A stretch of 40,826 bases of DNA from the NCBI RefSeq assembly GCF_029215955.1, contig NZ_JAEMVA010000014.1:1-40826 (forward strand), written 5' to 3'. Shown here piece after piece: positions 8,186-17,644 of this stretch. Origin of the DNA: Sulfurimonas sp. SAG-AH-194-I05 (GTDB lineage Bacteria > Campylobacterota > Campylobacteria > Campylobacterales > Sulfurimonadaceae). A program made the translations under genes and the position numbers. How positions within the stretch are numbered: the stretch's first letter is position 1; every line of letters starts with the position of its first letter. The notes under the pieces were generated by a model. It had not been told where the DNA came from. It ran no database searches and worked only from the letters and a program-made list of their open reading frames with translations.

Positions 8186-10216
8186 ATGTTTCAAAAAAGA
8201 TTTTTTACCTTCTTGGCTATTCCTATACTGTACATAACAACTTTATCAGGCTATACATTGCAAGAAGAAATGGTAGAAGTTTTAAATACAAATCCCATTA
8301 TTCAAGAAAGATTAAAAAACTATAGAGCTACGCAGCAAGATCTAGATATTGCAGAATCAGAGTACTATCCAAGTATTGATTTATCTGCGAGTATAGGTCA
8401 TACAGAAGCTGGTAGACTTAAAACTGGTACTCCAGGAAACAATGATGACTTTGACCATAATGTTAATAAAACATCCTATAACGATTATGAAACATCACTC
8501 ACTTTAACGCAAAACTTATTTGATGGGTTTGGAACAATGCATAAAGTCGATTTTGAAGAAGCTAGAATTCTTGCTGCTGCATACAAATACTTAGAAGTTT
8601 CAAATGAGCAAGCATTTCGAATGGTGGAAGTTTATGTAAACGTATTAAGTACACAAGAACTTGTGAAAACTGCCCAACAAAATGTACAAATTAATGAAGA
8701 TATTTATAATAAAGTAAATGACTTATTTGATTCAGGGTTAACAACTGAATCAGAAGTGAAAAAAATCCAAGCAACACTTTCTTTGTCCCGTTCAAACTTA
8801 ACTGTGCAAAAAAATAATGCAAGAGATGCTGGTTTCCAATACAGAAGAGTTTTAGGTAGATTACCTGATATTAGTACAATGATAAAACCAATTGTTACGC
8901 TTAGAATGCCAGAAAGTATTGAGAGAGCTGCCTTGTATGCTATAGAAAATAATCCTTCTATTATTGTTGCAAGGTATGATATTAAAGGTGCTGAATCTTT
9001 AATGAAGCAAAGAAAAAAAGATTTTTATCCTAAAGTTGATTTAGAATTAAGCCAAGCATTTAATGATCATGATGAATTGAATAATGGTTTTTCTCAACCC
9101 GACGATCGTTTTAAGGCACGAATTATACTTACGTATAATCTATTTAGAGGTGGAGCTGATGTTGCAACAGAGCAGCAAAATATTAGTAAAATAAGCCAAG
9201 AAATAGAGATTAGAAGAGATTTAAGAAGACAAATTATAGAAGGTCTTGACTTGTCTTGGAGTGCGTATGAAATGCTAGGGACCCAACTTAATGATTTAAA
9301 AGATTATAGTCAGTATTCTGAAAAAACACTTGAGCTTTATAAAGAAGAGTATGACTTAGGTAGAAGATCACTTCTTGATTTACTTTCAGCACAAAATGAT
9401 GTTATTAACTCTCGTTCACAAATTATTCAAGCGGAGTATGATTACTTATTTGCTAAGTATAGAATTCTTGATGCATTAGGTCTTCTGGTTGTTGGAATCA
9501 ATGGAACCGCGGATGAGTTTACATCAAAAGTAAATCTTTTTACAGATGATGAAGCACACCAAATTTTAGATACTTTACCTATTACGTTTGATTTAGATAA
9601 CGATAAAATAGCTGATAATATTGACTTGTGTGACAACTCACGTAAGGGAAATAATATTATGCCTTATGGATGTAAAAAACATTCTAAGCCTATGGATTTA
9701 AAAATAATTGCTGATGTGATAGAAGAACCTATGGTAGAAGAAGAACCATTGATGGAAGAAGAACCTGAAGTAATCCTTGATGGTGATGAAGATGGAGTAA
9801 TAGATGCAGATGACAAATGTCCTACAACACCGGCAGGTTATAATGTAGATACTGTTGGTTGTACAGTTTCAATGACAATGCGCATTAATTTTCCAAACAA
9901 CAGTTCTATAATGCCAGATAGTGGTAAAGAAAAAGTTCATGAGTTTGCAAATTATTTAAGAAAGAATCCTTCTTATAATATAAACATTGTGGGATACACA
10001 AATAATATAGGCTCTTACGATTATAACAAGTGGCTCTCAGGAAGAAGAGCAAATCGTATTATGTTTGCTTTACGTGATGATGGAATATCGGGAGAGAGAA
10101 TGCGTAGCGAAGGCAGAGGAGAAGACAATCCTGTCGCTGATAATAATACCCAAGAAGGTATAGTTGAAAATAGAAGAGCTGAAATTGAAATTATTAAAAA
10201 TGCTAGAGGATTTTAG
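8186..10216 (+). CDS. TolC-family outer membrane channel fused to a C-terminal OmpA-like domain
   Basis: This 676-residue protein begins with a signal peptide (about 1-22), then a TolC-type outer-membrane factor region (about 25-440) with the two repeated halves typical of the family. An acidic, Glu-rich linker carries thrombospondin-3-like Asp repeats (about residues 470-560), and an OmpA-like domain occupies about 560-676. TolC proteins are usually 420-480 residues, so the OmpA part is an extension. In the OmpA domain the Asp that normally contacts diaminopimelate in GHTD is Asn (N606, in GYTNN), while the Arg 15 residues later (R621) is kept. It is inferred to form the outer-membrane exit for the giant adhesin, with the ABC transporter and HlyD-type adaptor encoded just downstream. 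The next gene starts immediately after its stop codon. Confidence 0.9.
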   Translation: MFQKRFFTFLAIPILYITTLSGYTLQEEMVEVLNTNPIIQERLKNYRATQQDLDIAESEYYPSIDLSASIGHTEAGRLKTGTPGNNDDFDHNVNKTSYNDYETSLTLTQNLFDGFGTMHKVDFEEARILAAAYKYLEVSNEQAFRMVEVYVNVLSTQELVKTAQQNVQINEDIYNKVNDLFDSGLTTESEVKKIQATLSLSRSNLTVQKNNARDAGFQYRRVLGRLPDISTMIKPIVTLRMPESIERAALYAIENNPSIIVARYDIKGAESLMKQRKKDFYPKVDLELSQAFNDHDELNNGFSQPDDRFKARIILTYNLFRGGADVATEQQNISKISQEIEIRRDLRRQIIEGLDLSWSAYEMLGTQLNDLKDYSQYSEKTLELYKEEYDLGRRSLLDLLSAQNDVINSRSQIIQAEYDYLFAKYRILDALGLLVVGINGTADEFTSKVNLFTDDEAHQILDTLPITFDLDNDKIADNIDLCDNSRKGNNIMPYGCKKHSKPMDLKIIADVIEEPMVEEEPLMEEEPEVILDGDEDGVIDADDKCPTTPAGYNVDTVGCTVSMTMRINFPNNSSIMPDSGKEKVHEFANYLRKNPSYNINIVGYTNNIGSYDYNKWLSGRRANRIMFALRDDGISGERMRSEGRGEDNPVADNNTQEGIVENRRAEIEIIKNARGF

Positions 10217-11386
10217 ATGAAAAAGTATTTAGGGCAATTATTACTCGTTAGTTCATTGTTAGCAGGCACATATGATGATGTATATACTGTAGCAGACCAA
10301 ACAAATATGGCTCAAGATATGGACCAGTTTATGTATGGTGATTTCTCAGAGATTATCCGTTTTGAAATGTTGTCATTTCAAAATGGATACTTAGACGATG
10401 ATTCAGATGAAATACTTCATCGTATTGTTAAAAAAATAAAAAGTTATAGAGATAATAATCAAGAAATAAAAATAAAAATTATAGGTCACGCTCGTGAAGC
10501 TACGGATGATCAAGGTGAAGTTTCTATTGACTCGAATACATATGCAAATCATATGCAAAACTGGTGGCGAGATTCAGTAAGTACGCAAGAAACACGGAAT
10601 GATTCTAAAGATTATGCAAATACTATATTTACGTATTTAAAAGATAATGAAGTAAATGAAAATATAATCTTTGTTGAACACCGTGGTGCAGAAGATGTTC
10701 TTTTTACAACTGCTTCAGAGGAAGGAATTCGTCTTTCTAATCGTGTTATGGTAACTATTTATGTACCAGCGTTAGGTGATAAAGATGGTGATAATGATGG
10801 AGTACTTGATTCTATAGATGAATGTCCTACAACTCCAGCAGGTGAAGAAGTGAACGAAAAAGGATGTCCATTAGATAGCGATGAAGATGGAGTATATGAC
10901 TCGGTTGATGAATGTCCCCAGACACCTCTAGGAGAAGAAGTGAATGAAAAGGGATGTCCATTAGATAGTGATAAAGATGGAGTATATGACGCAGTTGATG
11001 AATGTCCCCAAACTCCTATTGGTATATCTGTTAACGATGTTGGGTGTCCAATTGCTATAACTTTACGTTTAAATTTTAAATCAGATTCTTCTGAAATTCA
11101 ATCATTTGAGCGACATAAAATAGATGAATTTTCGAGTTTTATGAAAAGTAATCCAACATATAATGCAGTAATTATTGGTCACACAGATAGTACTTCAAGT
11201 GATAGTTATAATATGACACTCTCACGCAATCGTGCAGAGGCAGTAAAACAAACATTAATTTATGATGGCATAAGTGCGCGTCGTCTTGAAGCACAGGGAC
11301 GCGGTGAAGGCAGTCCAATTGCTTCAAATACTACAGCAGAAGGTCGTGCTGAAAATCGTCGCATTGAAGTTGAACTTATTCGTTAA
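10217..11386 (+). CDS. OmpA-family protein with thrombospondin-3-type repeats
   Basis: A 389-residue exported protein with a signal peptide (about 1-17). The N-terminal half (about 40-185) has its own weak OmpA-like signature (KIKIIGHAREATDDQ and later LSNRV). Three 30-residue Asp-rich repeats of the form DSDxDGVYDxVDECPQTP follow. A canonical C-terminal OmpA domain (about 280-389) carries GHTDSTSSDSYN and SRNRAEAV; here the peptidoglycan-binding Asp and Arg are both present, unlike in the TolC fusion upstream. It abuts the TolC gene with no gap. OmpA domains of this kind bind diaminopimelate in peptidoglycan, so this protein may anchor the secretion channel to the wall. Annotated as OmpA-like with high certainty; the role in secretion is inferred from position. 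Confidence 0.88.
   Translation: MKKYLGQLLLVSSLLAGTYDDVYTVADQTNMAQDMDQFMYGDFSEIIRFEMLSFQNGYLDDDSDEILHRIVKKIKSYRDNNQEIKIKIIGHAREATDDQGEVSIDSNTYANHMQNWWRDSVSTQETRNDSKDYANTIFTYLKDNEVNENIIFVEHRGAEDVLFTTASEEGIRLSNRVMVTIYVPALGDKDGDNDGVLDSIDECPTTPAGEEVNEKGCPLDSDEDGVYDSVDECPQTPLGEEVNEKGCPLDSDKDGVYDAVDECPQTPIGISVNDVGCPIAITLRLNFKSDSSEIQSFERHKIDEFSSFMKSNPTYNAVIIGHTDSTSSDSYNMTLSRNRAEAVKQTLIYDGISARRLEAQGRGEGSPIASNTTAEGRAENRRIEVELIR
10784..11053 (+). repeat. Three tandem 90-bp repeats encoding TSP3-like calcium-binding units
   Basis: Three in-frame 30-codon units, the second and third nearly identical at DNA level over their first two thirds. Each encodes an Asp-rich loop followed by DECPxTP and ends in GCP. 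Confidence 0.85.
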
Positions 11387-11391
11387 AATAA

Positions 11392-11415
11392 ACTTCAGAA
11401 GTGGGCTGAAAAGCC
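11392..11415 (+). other. Two adjacent small hairpins in the OmpA-ABC transporter gap
   Basis: ACTTC-A-GAAGT at 11392-11402 is directly followed by GGCT-GAAA-AGCC at 11404-11415, the latter with a GNRA-type tetraloop. There is no following T-run, so this is not an obvious intrinsic terminator. It could be an mRNA processing or stability element. Confidence 0.4.
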
Positions 11416-11450
11416 GATATTTATAGTAGAATTGTAAACAAAGGAATAGA

Positions 11451-13607
11451 TTGAATAATAAACTAATTTTCATAAAACAAGATTCTTTATTAGACTCTCT
11501 CGTCCTTTACACAAAACTATTTCATAAACCATTTACAGCGGAAGCTTTAATGGCTGGTTTACCTGTTCATAACTCGCAAGAATCTCAAGAACTTTTTTCA
11601 GTTGGAAGTTCGAAATCTCTTTTTTCTCGAGTAGCTGGTCGTGCAGGGTTAAAGTCAACTATAGTACAACGCCCAATTAACAAAATGCTCCAACTTCAAC
11701 TTCCTATGATTTTACTTCTAAGTAATGATTACACATGTATTTTAGAAAATTTTTCACAAGATAGAAAAAAAGTTAAAATAATTTACCCCGATGGTGATGG
11801 GGTAGAGGAATGGATGAGTGTAGAAGAACTGGAAAGTGAGTATTTAGGTTTTGCCTTTATGCTTAAAAAAGAGTTTCAGTATTCTGAGAAAAACAGTAGA
11901 ACGCTTCAGTTAAAACAAAAGCATTGGTTTTGGAGTACGATTAAACTCTCTAAAGGAATTTATGTAGATGTTTTATGGGCATCTTTTCTTATTAATATTT
12001 TTGTTTTAGCGACGCCTTTATTTACTATGAATGTATACGATAGAGTTATTCCAAATAATGCGGAAGAAACTTTGATGGTTTTTACAATAGGAATTATTTC
12101 AGTTTATATATTAGACTTATTTTTAAAGTTTACACGTGGCTATATGTTGGAGTTAGCTGGTAAAAAAAGTGATATTATTATGTCCTCAATCATTTTTGAA
12201 AAAGTGATTGATCTTAAAATGTCTTCGCATCCTGACTCAGTAGGTTCTTTTGCAAATAATTTAAAAAACTTTGAATCAGTACGTGCATTTTTTACAGCTG
12301 CGACTATGACAGCAGTTATAGACCTTCCTTTTGCTATTATATTTTTATTTGTAATTTATTATATTGCAGGAAATTTAGTTTTCATTCCCATTACAACCGT
12401 TGTCTTGATGTTTCTTTATGCATCTTTAATAAAAGGACCACTCAAAGGAAGTATTGAAGCTTCACATGAAGCATCCGCTAAAAAGAATGGTATTTTGATT
12501 GAAGCTTTACAAAATATTGAAACGATTAAAACGATGAGTCTTGCAGGAAAGATGCAATGGGAATGGGAAGAATCAACCGGTGAAATAGCTGAGAAGAACT
12601 TAAGTTCACGACTATTATCAGCCTCTATTCCAAATATAACTAATTTTTTAATTCAACTTAATACTGTATTTATTGTTGTTTTTGGTGTTTTTATGATTCA
12701 AGAGTTTGAGCTGACTATGGGTGGATTAATCGCTACGATTATTTTAACTTCAAGATCTGTTGCCCCTATGGGACAAGCAACGGCATTAATTACAAACTAT
12801 GCAGATGCAAAATCTTCTTATGAAACACTTAACGATATTATATCGAGACCGACTGAGAGAGCAGCAGGACAACAGTTTTTAGAAAGACCAGATATCAGTG
12901 GGCAAATAGAATTTCAAAATGTTACTTTTACATATCCTGGTGGGGATATACCGGCTTTAGATAATGTAAGTTTTAAGATTAATGATGGTGAAAAAATCGC
13001 AATTATTGGACGAATAGGATCAGGTAAAAGCACAATTACTAAACTTATTTTAAAACTCTATGAACCAGACAGTGGAACTATTTTAATTGATGGAATTGAT
13101 ATCTCTCAAATTGATCCTGCCGATTTACGAAGAAATATGGGATTTGTACCTCAAGATGTTAACTTATTTAAAGGGACACTTAAAGATAATATTATTTCTT
13201 CAGAAAGACATCCTAGTGACGAAGATGTTATTCGTGCATCTATTGTAAGTGGAACATACGAGTTTGTTCATACCCATCCTAAAGGTTATGACATGCCTAT
13301 TGGTGAACGTGGAGCAGGTCTTTCAGGTGGACAAAGACAAAGTGTAGGTATTGCAAGGGCATTATTAGGTGGTACAAATATAATGTTAATGGACGAACCA
13401 AGTAACTCTATGGATCAAACATCAGAAGCAAATTTAATTGGACAACTAAAAGATGAACTACACAATAGCACAATGATACTTGTAACGCAAAAGTTGGCCT
13501 TACTTGATTTAGCAGATAGAGTAATGGTTATGCACAAAGCTAAGCTGATTATAGATGGTCCAAAATCAGAAGTAACACAAAAATTAAGAGCAGGCGAAAA
13601 TGTCTAA
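11451..13607 (+). CDS. Type I secretion ABC transporter with degenerate C39-like domain (LapB/LssB type)
   Basis: This 718-residue inner-membrane exporter has an N-terminal C39-peptidase-like domain (about 1-140) without a catalytic Cys, which in this family binds substrate instead of cutting it. A six-helix ABC membrane domain follows (about 160-460), then a nucleotide-binding domain with Walker A GRIGSGKS (residues 520-527), signature LSGGQ (624-628) and Walker B ending in D648-E649. It starts with TTG at 11451; AAGGA at 11441-11445 supports that choice and no better ATG is nearby. Its 3' end overlaps the adaptor gene by eight bases. It is inferred to energise export of the giant RTX-like protein. 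Confidence 0.93.
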   Translation: MNNKLIFIKQDSLLDSLVLYTKLFHKPFTAEALMAGLPVHNSQESQELFSVGSSKSLFSRVAGRAGLKSTIVQRPINKMLQLQLPMILLLSNDYTCILENFSQDRKKVKIIYPDGDGVEEWMSVEELESEYLGFAFMLKKEFQYSEKNSRTLQLKQKHWFWSTIKLSKGIYVDVLWASFLINIFVLATPLFTMNVYDRVIPNNAEETLMVFTIGIISVYILDLFLKFTRGYMLELAGKKSDIIMSSIIFEKVIDLKMSSHPDSVGSFANNLKNFESVRAFFTAATMTAVIDLPFAIIFLFVIYYIAGNLVFIPITTVVLMFLYASLIKGPLKGSIEASHEASAKKNGILIEALQNIETIKTMSLAGKMQWEWEESTGEIAEKNLSSRLLSASIPNITNFLIQLNTVFIVVFGVFMIQEFELTMGGLIATIILTSRSVAPMGQATALITNYADAKSSYETLNDIISRPTERAAGQQFLERPDISGQIEFQNVTFTYPGGDIPALDNVSFKINDGEKIAIIGRIGSGKSTITKLILKLYEPDSGTILIDGIDISQIDPADLRRNMGFVPQDVNLFKGTLKDNIISSERHPSDEDVIRASIVSGTYEFVHTHPKGYDMPIGERGAGLSGGQRQSVGIARALLGGTNIMLMDEPSNSMDQTSEANLIGQLKDELHNSTMILVTQKLALLDLADRVMVMHKAKLIIDGPKSEVTQKLRAGENV

Positions 13608-14937
13608 TAAATTAGAAAAGAAACTCACAGAAAAAGACTATGAGTTTATGCATTCACTCAGCTCTGCTGTGCTGGTATCGACTCCTAGAAAAATACGTAC
13701 AGTGATGTATTTTTGGCTTATAGCTGTGGGTATATTTTTTGTGTGGGCATATTTTGCAGAAATAGATGAAATAGCTAGAGGTGATGGGGATATTGTTCCT
13801 AGTGGTGAAAACCAGATGGTTCAAAATCTTGAAGGTGGAATTATAAAAGAAATTTTAGTAAAAGAGGGTGAAACTGTTTATAAAGGGCAACTTTTAGTAA
13901 AAATAGATAACTTAAAATCAAAGTCCTCCTTTAGTACAAATGCAATTAAAGCCGATGCCTTAGATGCAAAAATCGTTCGTTTAAAAGCAGAATCAAGTGG
14001 AAAACCTTTTAATGTATCATTAGAAATGAAAGAAAAAATTCCACGTTTAATTGAAAATGAAAAAAGTCTTTACTATACAAATAAGCAACAATTAAATTCA
14101 AAATTAAGTGCATTACGCTCACAACTTTCTCAACGTGCACAAGAGCTGTCTGAGGCTAAAAGTACAAAAAATAGTTTAAAGGCATCGCTGAGATTTATAG
14201 AAGAAGAAGTGAGTATGACACGACCTATGGTTGTAAAAGGTGTCCGTTCAAAAATTGAATTTTTACAACTACAAAGGGAAGCGAATGAGGCTAAAGAAAG
14301 GTATGACTCAGTTCGTCTTTCTATCCCTAGGTTAAAGTCAGCAATAAATGAAGTAGCAAGTACAATTAAAGAAACAAAACTATTAGCCCAAAGTGCTGCA
14401 AAGCTAAAGCTAAATGAAGCAATATCAGAACTTAAGGGCTACCGAGCAAATTCAAGCGCATTAAAAGACCAAGTAAAAAGAACATTGGTTCGTGCACCTA
14501 TGAAAGGGATAGTACAAGAGTTATTTTTTCATACTATAGGTGGTGTAATTAAGCCTGGTGCGGACATTATGGAGATTGTACCAACCGACTCGACCTTGCT
14601 TGTAGTAGTGAAAATAAAACCATCAGATATTGCCTTTATATATTTTGGGCAAAAAGCAATTGTTAAGTTTTCAGCGTATGACTTTTCAATTTATGGTGGA
14701 TTAACAGGTCAAGTTATTCATATTAGCGCAGATACCATTACAGATCAAAAAGAAAATGTTTTTTATACTGTTAGAATTAAGACAGATAAAAAATTTCTTG
14801 AAAAGCAGGGAAGAAAATTAAAAATTATTCCAGGTATGACAGTAAATGTTGATATTATTACTGGTAGAAAGAGTGTATTGGATTACATTTTAAAACCTAT
14901 TTTAAAAACAAAACAATACACCTTTACGGAGAGATAG
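13600..14937 (+). CDS. HlyD-family type I secretion periplasmic adaptor
   Basis: 445 residues: a short cytosolic N-terminus, one membrane helix (about residues 35-55), a biotinyl-lipoyl-like half-motif (QNLEGGIIKEILVKEGETV), a long coiled-coil hairpin (about 110-290), the second half-motif (VRAPMKGIVQELFFHTIGG) and a C-terminal beta domain. This is the normal layout and length for HlyD/LapC proteins, which bridge the inner-membrane ABC transporter to the TolC channel. Its ATG lies inside the end of the transporter gene, indicating translational coupling, and the regulator gene begins two bases after its stop. Family assignment is firm; the cargo is inferred from the neighbouring adhesin. Confidence 0.93.
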   Translation: MSNKLEKKLTEKDYEFMHSLSSAVLVSTPRKIRTVMYFWLIAVGIFFVWAYFAEIDEIARGDGDIVPSGENQMVQNLEGGIIKEILVKEGETVYKGQLLVKIDNLKSKSSFSTNAIKADALDAKIVRLKAESSGKPFNVSLEMKEKIPRLIENEKSLYYTNKQQLNSKLSALRSQLSQRAQELSEAKSTKNSLKASLRFIEEEVSMTRPMVVKGVRSKIEFLQLQREANEAKERYDSVRLSIPRLKSAINEVASTIKETKLLAQSAAKLKLNEAISELKGYRANSSALKDQVKRTLVRAPMKGIVQELFFHTIGGVIKPGADIMEIVPTDSTLLVVVKIKPSDIAFIYFGQKAIVKFSAYDFSIYGGLTGQVIHISADTITDQKENVFYTVRIKTDKKFLEKQGRKLKIIPGMTVNVDIITGRKSVLDYILKPILKTKQYTFTER

Positions 14938-14938
14938 C

Positions 14939-15520
14939 ATGAATATTGTATTACATAGTGATGACTTATTACTTATTGAACATTGGGAAAAAGCACTTAA
15001 TGAAAAATACACATTAGTAGATGATATTGATGATTTATTAGATGTTGAAAATAGTATTATTATTATGAATTATTCTTCTTGTAGTGGAAAATGCGAAAGT
15101 ATTATGCAACGATTAGTAGTAAAAAATAAAGTCTTAATGCTTCATCGTACTCCAAGTATAGAGACAGCAAAAATTGTTTTAAAGTATGGAGCGAAGGGTT
15201 ATGGAAATGCTTTAATGAGAGATCATTTTATTGTTGCTGCTATTGCAACAATAAAAGAAAATATGGTGTGGCTTTACCCTGAGTTTATTACTAGTCTTAT
15301 TGAAGATATCCCAATGAAAGAAGTAAGTGATTCTTTAAATTTAGATGTTCTAAGTAGTAGGGAAAAATCGGTAGCTCTTTTACTAAAAGATGGGAAAACA
15401 TATAAAGAGATAGCTAATAGTTTAAGTATAACACCTCGAACAGTAAAAGCACATGCTTCGCATGTATATAAGAAACTAGGCGTTAAAGATAGATTGGCTT
15501 TAGCATTACTACTTAAATAA
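14939..15520 (+). CDS. LuxR/NarL-type regulator with atypical (pseudo) receiver
   Basis: 193 residues. The C-terminal part (about 133-193) is a clear LuxR helix-turn-helix (LSSREKSVALLLKDGKTYKEI followed by TPRTVKAH). The N-terminal part (about 1-115) has a receiver-like pattern: an acidic pair (D8, D9) and a GAKGYGN segment. The strand that should end in the phosphorylated Asp reads SIIIMNYSS, placing Asn (N44) there, so classical phosphorylation is unlikely. No histidine kinase is nearby. It sits between the secretion genes and the cluster starting at 15527, six bases from the next start, so it could control either. Targets cannot be read from the sequence. Confidence 0.82.
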   Translation: MNIVLHSDDLLLIEHWEKALNEKYTLVDDIDDLLDVENSIIIMNYSSCSGKCESIMQRLVVKNKVLMLHRTPSIETAKIVLKYGAKGYGNALMRDHFIVAAIATIKENMVWLYPEFITSLIEDIPMKEVSDSLNLDVLSSREKSVALLLKDGKTYKEIANSLSITPRTVKAHASHVYKKLGVKDRLALALLLK

Positions 15521-15526
15521 TAGCTT

Positions 15527-17644
15527 ATGAAAATTATTTTATTTATTTCTATTCTTCTTGTATCTATGATAGAAGCTTCTTGGAAAAAAGAACGAGAAAG
15601 TTTGGATAAAATACATCAAGTAAATGAATTTCGTATTTTTTATACACTCCATGGGGTGAATGCCCTTGAAGATAATACAGATTTAAATAATAATAATATT
15701 CCTGATATAATAGAAAATATTGGATTACAATTAGATACAGCAAATCAATTATTTCATAATATTTTTGAATTTGAAAGACCTCTAGTTAGATCACGGTATA
15801 AGAATACTGTGAAATATATTGATGTACATATTCTTTCTTTGGGCTACAACGGGAATTCTGGTGATGCTGTTATCCTATATGATTATAAAATAATAAAGGA
15901 AAATACAAAATCACTTTCTATTGCAATATCAAATAAAATACAATTTGATAATCTAACACCTGCTCATGAACTTTTTCATGTTTATCAAAATGCATACACG
16001 ATGTTTAAAAACCGTTGGTTCACTGAAGGTACTGCAAGGTGGAGTGAATATGCTTTTAAAAAGAGAACTGGTAAACAACATAATTTGCCATCAACTATTT
16101 CGCAGCTTGAGACTCTTTTAAATCAAACGTATGAGGCAAAGTATTTTTGGAATAGACTCTTATTTTTATGTGCAAAAGATGATAAAGGATTTCAACTTCC
16201 TCTTTATTTAAAAGAAAGAGTTTACATTGGAACAAAGATAAAAATTATTGAAGATGATACTTTATTTGGATATAAATTTCTTTATTCTTTATTTGAAAAT
16301 CTTGATAAAATGGATAATATTGTAACGAAAGATAGAAATTTAAAAATGTTTAAGTGGAAAGAAAAAGAGCAAAAATCATTTATAAATAATAAATATATTT
16401 TACGAGCATTACAACAAACTATTCTTGCAAATAGTTGTACTAATGTAGAGGTTCAAAATTTTCTCACACTAATTGATTTATATTTAGCGTTGAATAAGAA
16501 TTTAAAAAATGTAACGAAAGCTATGAAAACAATAGGAATTCCATATAAGAATAAATATAAAGATGGAGAAAATATTTATGCTCGTAATGTTTGGGATATG
16601 CAATTTTTTAACGATGCACTTTATATAGCTGCTGGAAATAGTAGTAATTCTCATCCAGCTCCAAATGCAGGTCCTGTACCAATTATTAGTTACAGCCCCT
16701 CTCGTAATATCTTTATAGAAAAGATAAAAGTACATGATGAACAAATAGATGTTTTTAGAGTTTTAAATGATTTTCTTTATATACCAGGACATGATTCTAC
16801 AGAAAATCGAAGATTTGGGCACCTTTATCGTAAAAGTAAGAATACTCCTTGGGAAAGTTTTTATAATATTCCAGATGCCTTACATGTTTTTGATATTATT
16901 AGTTATAAAAATGAATTAATAGCAGGAATTTCAACTCCCAAAGGTGCGGCTGTTGCCGTTTCAAATACGAATGCTAAAGACTGGAAAATTAAACTACTAG
17001 GGGCAAGGCAAAGAACATACTCTTTGTTAGAAGTAAACACTAAGCTGTATGCAGTTAAACAGTCTTTATCTAAGAGAAAAAAAGTAAAATTATCACAAAA
17101 TGAATTAGATAATTACAGTCTAGTTTTTGAGTATAAAGATGGAGATTTTATCCCAAGAAAAGATATAACAAGGGAGATGTTATTCCCACATGCAAAGGCT
17201 AATAAAACAATACGCATTAGCAAAAGTGAGCGTGTAGGAAAGACATCCCTTTATATATCTGCATGGAGTTATATTAACCCATTTGGAATATTTAGAATAA
17301 AAGAATTAAAGAATAAAAGTCTTGAAATTAAACAAATAAAGATACCTAAAGAATATACTCCACGAGATATTTTAGTGAGAAATAAAAAAGTTTACTTTTT
17401 GTGTACACAAAAAAGTGGAAATAGATTTAAGAATGTAGTTTTTGAAAGTGATTTAGTGGATGTATTAAAACCAAAGAAACTATTTTATTTTGAATCAACA
17501 GCTTTTGCGAGAAGTTTTGAAAAAGATGATTATGCCTTTTACTTTGGACTTGGTTGTGATGTTAAAAATAAAAAGAAGTGGAGACAAAAAGAGCTTAAAG
17601 TGAACACTGGTATGATAATAAAAGTTGAGATAAAGGATATTTAA
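15527..17644 (+). CDS. Putative secreted zinc peptidase with C-terminal propeller-like domain
   Basis: 705 residues with an N-terminal signal peptide (about 1-17). A motif DLNNNNIPDIIENIG (about residues 52-66) resembles the DxNxNGIPDYVE signature of MXAN_6640-like putative metallopeptidases. HELFH (147-151) is followed by TEG with E167 and the conserved TARWSEY, which fits a gluzincin-type HExxH...E zinc site. The C-terminal half (about 345-700) has repeated beta-rich segments (for example GNSSNSHPAPNAGPVPI and DEQIDVFRVL) resembling a beta-propeller. The first 320 residues are clearly paralogous to the protein at 27138. It is the first gene of the packed cluster and overlaps the Fic-Mur gene by one base. 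Peptidase activity is inferred from the motif only. Confidence 0.75.
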   Translation: MKIILFISILLVSMIEASWKKERESLDKIHQVNEFRIFYTLHGVNALEDNTDLNNNNIPDIIENIGLQLDTANQLFHNIFEFERPLVRSRYKNTVKYIDVHILSLGYNGNSGDAVILYDYKIIKENTKSLSIAISNKIQFDNLTPAHELFHVYQNAYTMFKNRWFTEGTARWSEYAFKKRTGKQHNLPSTISQLETLLNQTYEAKYFWNRLLFLCAKDDKGFQLPLYLKERVYIGTKIKIIEDDTLFGYKFLYSLFENLDKMDNIVTKDRNLKMFKWKEKEQKSFINNKYILRALQQTILANSCTNVEVQNFLTLIDLYLALNKNLKNVTKAMKTIGIPYKNKYKDGENIYARNVWDMQFFNDALYIAAGNSSNSHPAPNAGPVPIISYSPSRNIFIEKIKVHDEQIDVFRVLNDFLYIPGHDSTENRRFGHLYRKSKNTPWESFYNIPDALHVFDIISYKNELIAGISTPKGAAVAVSNTNAKDWKIKLLGARQRTYSLLEVNTKLYAVKQSLSKRKKVKLSQNELDNYSLVFEYKDGDFIPRKDITREMLFPHAKANKTIRISKSERVGKTSLYISAWSYINPFGIFRIKELKNKSLEIKQIKIPKEYTPRDILVRNKKVYFLCTQKSGNRFKNVVFESDLVDVLKPKKLFYFESTAFARSFEKDDYAFYFGLGCDVKNKKKWRQKELKVNTGMIIKVEIKDI

